This document shows, piece by piece, positions 62,502 through 64,000 of a DNA stretch of 64,000 bases; within the stretch, counting starts at the first letter, position 1; every line of letters starts with the position of its first letter. The translations under genes were made by a program, and so were the position numbers. The notes under the pieces are model-generated. The model was not told the DNA's origin. It saw nothing but the letters and a program-made list of their open reading frames with translations, and ran no database searches. The DNA comes from Chitinophagaceae bacterium (GTDB lineage: Bacteria > Bacteroidota > Bacteroidia > Chitinophagales > Chitinophagaceae). The stretch is from positions 62,001-126,000 of the forward strand of contig JAHBTL010000017.1 of NCBI GenBank assembly GCA_019638615.1, written 5' to 3'.

Positions 62502-63515
62502 TTACCTGTTAACGATCAGCTCGCAGGGTATCTGGATGTTTGAATGACCGGGATCGTGGTCGGGCTTGTTTTCATTGATCATATCAAAAAGCAATATGGC
62601 AGCCTGCCTCCCCACTTCGTAAAAATTCTCTTCAATGGAAGCGACAGGCTTGTGGTCGAGGTACTTAAAGAGCGGAAGGGTGCCAAAATCTGTAAAATCA
62701 ATGGAAGCCAGCCTGCGCGGGTATTTTTTTTTCAGGAATGCGATTGCGTCTAATGTGATGTCATTTTTAAAAGTGAAAATGGCTGTAGGGGGAGATTTTA
62801 ATTTCATGAGGCCGAGCATTGCTTTCTCTGTTTCCCTTTCGCTGAAATCAACCTCCCGGACGAGCGCCATGTCTAACGGGATCCTGTTTTTGTGAAGTGC
62901 CTGCTTATAGCCTTCGAAACGGGCCAGGGAAATAGGCATCGTTTGGGGGCCCATGATATGAGCGATCCTGCTATGTCTTTTTTTAATTAAAAAATTGGTT
63001 GCCCTGAATGCACCTTCCACGTTGTTTACAGAAACATAGCTGAAACAATCATTGGGTGGTTCTCTCACAATATGTATGACCGGTATGCCTACTGTTCTGA
63101 ACTTTTCGAACAATGTCATGTCGATCGTATGCTTTGTAACGGCAGCTATTAAACCGTCTACACGGTTCCTGATCATTACATGCACAATACTTTCTTCTTT
63201 GCGGGGGTCTTCATGCGACTGTGTCAGAATTATATTGTAGTTTTCCTTTCCTGCGACTTCTTCTATGCCGTTTATCGCTTCAACAAAAAAATGATCCTGC
63301 AGATCCGGCAGGATAAGCCCGATCGTAAAGCTTTTATTCAGTTTAAAATGCCGGGCAGATTCATTGGCAACGTAATTCCAGCTTTCTGCCAGCTCTTTTA
63401 CCCGCGCTTTTGTGAAGGCGCTGATGGCATGATCGTTATTCAGGGATTTTGAAACCGTTGACACGGACATGTTCAGCTTTTTAGCCATGTCTTTTAATGT
63501 TATCCCCTTTTTCAT
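62502..63515 (-). CDS. LacI-family transcriptional regulator
   Basis: The 337-residue regulator has an N-terminal helix-turn-helix (ITLKDMAKKLNMSVSTVSKSL, in part) with the hinge helix, and a periplasmic-binding-like sugar domain (about 60-330). It is the first gene of the minus-strand amino-sugar cluster (Gfo/Idh pair, symporter, NagA, Gfo/Idh, NagB), and a perfect 16-base CG-centred palindrome lies 63-78 bases before its start, suggesting autoregulation. The effector is probably a sugar or sugar phosphate from the pathway. Confidence 0.93.
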   Translation of the reverse strand: MKKGITLKDMAKKLNMSVSTVSKSLNNDHAISAFTKARVKELAESWNYVANESARHFKLNKSFTIGLILPDLQDHFFVEAINGIEEVAGKENYNIILTQSHEDPRKEESIVHVMIRNRVDGLIAAVTKHTIDMTLFEKFRTVGIPVIHIVREPPNDCFSYVSVNNVEGAFRATNFLIKKRHSRIAHIMGPQTMPISLARFEGYKQALHKNRIPLDMALVREVDFSERETEKAMLGLMKLKSPPTAIFTFKNDITLDAIAFLKKKYPRRLASIDFTDFGTLPLFKYLDHKPVASIEENFYEVGRQAAILLFDMINENKPDHDPGHSNIQIPCELIVNR

Positions 63516-63577
63516 TTCACAGTTTTAACGATCAATACTTTTATACAGTGCTGCCTGTTCATCTGCAGTTTTCCGGC

Positions 63578-63593
63578 TCCTTTCGCGAAAGGA
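63578..63593. promoter_or_regulatory. perfect 16-bp CG-centred palindrome, candidate LacI-family operator
   Basis: TCCTTTCGCGAAAGGA is a perfect palindrome with a central CG, the geometry that LacI-family proteins recognise. It lies upstream of the LacI-type gene and is the only strong palindrome in the gap. An AACGTT-centred site (TTCAAACGTTGTAA, minus strand, around 62414-62427) upstream of the next gene is a weaker second candidate. Confidence 0.55.
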
Positions 63594-63864
63594 AGGGAGG
63601 TTTTAAAACTATACAATATTATCCATAAATTTATTTTTATTCGTCAGGCCGGATCATTGATTTGGACCGCCCGCGGGGACGTCATTACGGTTCGCCAAAA
63701 GAGCGCCGGCGGTTTGAGTGTATCGGAGCTCTTCATTCAAATAATCTATTGCCCCATAGGCAGGTCACCACCCGCCGCCTAAAAAGAAGATGAAATCATT
63801 TATCCTGGAACTTCCGCTGCTACCAATCTTTTTATATTGAGCCGGCTGAGATATCATTATCAGA
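63594..63864. other. long intergenic gap with no recognisable gene
   Basis: Together with the operator above, the gap of about 350 bases between the LacI gene and the small Cys-rich gene holds no credible ORF of size; the best minus-strand frame is 30 codons. It has a GC-rich stretch (about 63665-63715) whose CCGCCCGCGGGG and GCGCCGGCGG segments may fold. I see no tRNA or known RNA motif. Confidence 0.4.
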
Positions 63865-63993
63865 TTAAGCTTTCAATTGATATTCAGGGCAGTCTACCCG
63901 TAAATCCGCAGTGTGTAAATGCTGGTTGAGCAGGGTACAAAAATGCTTTTGCCCTTTGTCGGACGATTGGTAATAAGAACAGCTCATGCACAT
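63865..63993 (-). CDS. small Cys-rich protein (42 residues)
   Basis: A 42-codon frame starts with an ATG at 63993 and ends with TAA at 63865-63867. The product has Cys at 2, 5, 19 and 35 (MCMSCSYYQSSDK at the start, DLRVDCPEYQ near the end), the pattern of a small zinc- or iron-sulfur-binding protein rather than random sequence. It lies seven bases from the right edge, and its frame is open to the edge, so a longer N-terminus is possible. I cannot name a family for certain. Confidence 0.5.
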   Translation of the reverse strand: MCMSCSYYQSSDKGQKHFCTLLNQHLHTADLRVDCPEYQLKA

Positions 63994-64000
63994 TCGCTGA

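Noticed and set aside
63594-63864. tRNA or riboswitch in the GC-rich gap
   Set aside because: Short GC-rich inverted segments are present, but no cloverleaf or known riboswitch core could be made out.

Overview
The window looks like chromosome from a Bacteroidota bacterium, most likely Chitinophagaceae (inferred, not proven). The signs are a SusC/SusD pair with an STN domain, FecR and an ECF sigma factor; a type IX secretion plug protein (DUF5103); the alternative Bacteroidota GlmU; promoters of the TTG-N19-TAnnTTTG type; many lipoproteins and Tat-signal enzymes; and flexirubin-like genes. I saw no rRNA, tRNA, CRISPR array or transposase gene.

Layout. 0-3.6 kb: secretion plug protein (partial), a LolC/FtsX-type permease and an amino-acid permease. 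3.6-7.0 kb: phosphonoacetaldehyde dehydrogenase and phosphonoacetate hydrolase with an XRE-cupin regulator. 7.1-8.5 kb: phosphoglycerate mutase and an SGNH hydrolase. 8.8-15.3 kb: a compact set of acyl/aryl ligase, aromatic ammonia-lyase, FabG-like reductase, ketosynthase, acyl carrier protein and LpxL-like acyltransferase, expected to make and transfer an aryl (coumaroyl-type) acyl group. 15.3-21.6 kb: GlmU-like enzyme, triose-phosphate isomerase, then AT-rich surface-glycan genes (flippase, two methyltransferases, glycosyltransferase), with kdsA converging on them. 22.5-28.6 kb: an AraC regulator divergent from a symporter, a DHDPS/NanA-family aldolase, a four-Asp-box sialidase-like lipoprotein and an unknown polytopic protein, which together suggest uptake and cleavage of a sialic-acid-like sugar. 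28.7-31.3 kb: a TonB-like protein, pyrB and coaD. 31.3-36.1 kb: an AT-rich patch of accessory genes.

From 55.1 down to 36.1 kb, nearly everything lies on the minus strand in what may be one long functional unit: sigma factor, FecR, SusC, SusD, Tat-signal DegT-type aminotransferase, two overlapping amidohydrolases, a neutral-ceramidase-like protein, a three-part esterase/SGNH/Kelch fusion, another amidohydrolase, a PVC-type propeller protein without its cytochrome domain, and a high-potential iron-sulfur protein. The substrate cannot be read from sequence. Two inverted copies of a ~110-120 bp MITE-like element bracket the sigma/FecR/SusCD/DegT part. From 63.5 down to 55.3 kb a LacI-type regulator heads an amino-sugar cluster (two Tat-signal Gfo/Idh proteins, symporter, NagA, cytoplasmic Gfo/Idh, NagB).

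The best leads are the aryl-lipid cluster, the MITE pair, the triple-domain fusion, the Tat-exported aminotransferase within the SusCD locus, a tandem palindromic repeat at 10.1-10.4 kb, a 16-bp perfect palindrome in front of the LacI gene, and a 26-codon ORF overlapping the genes on both sides.
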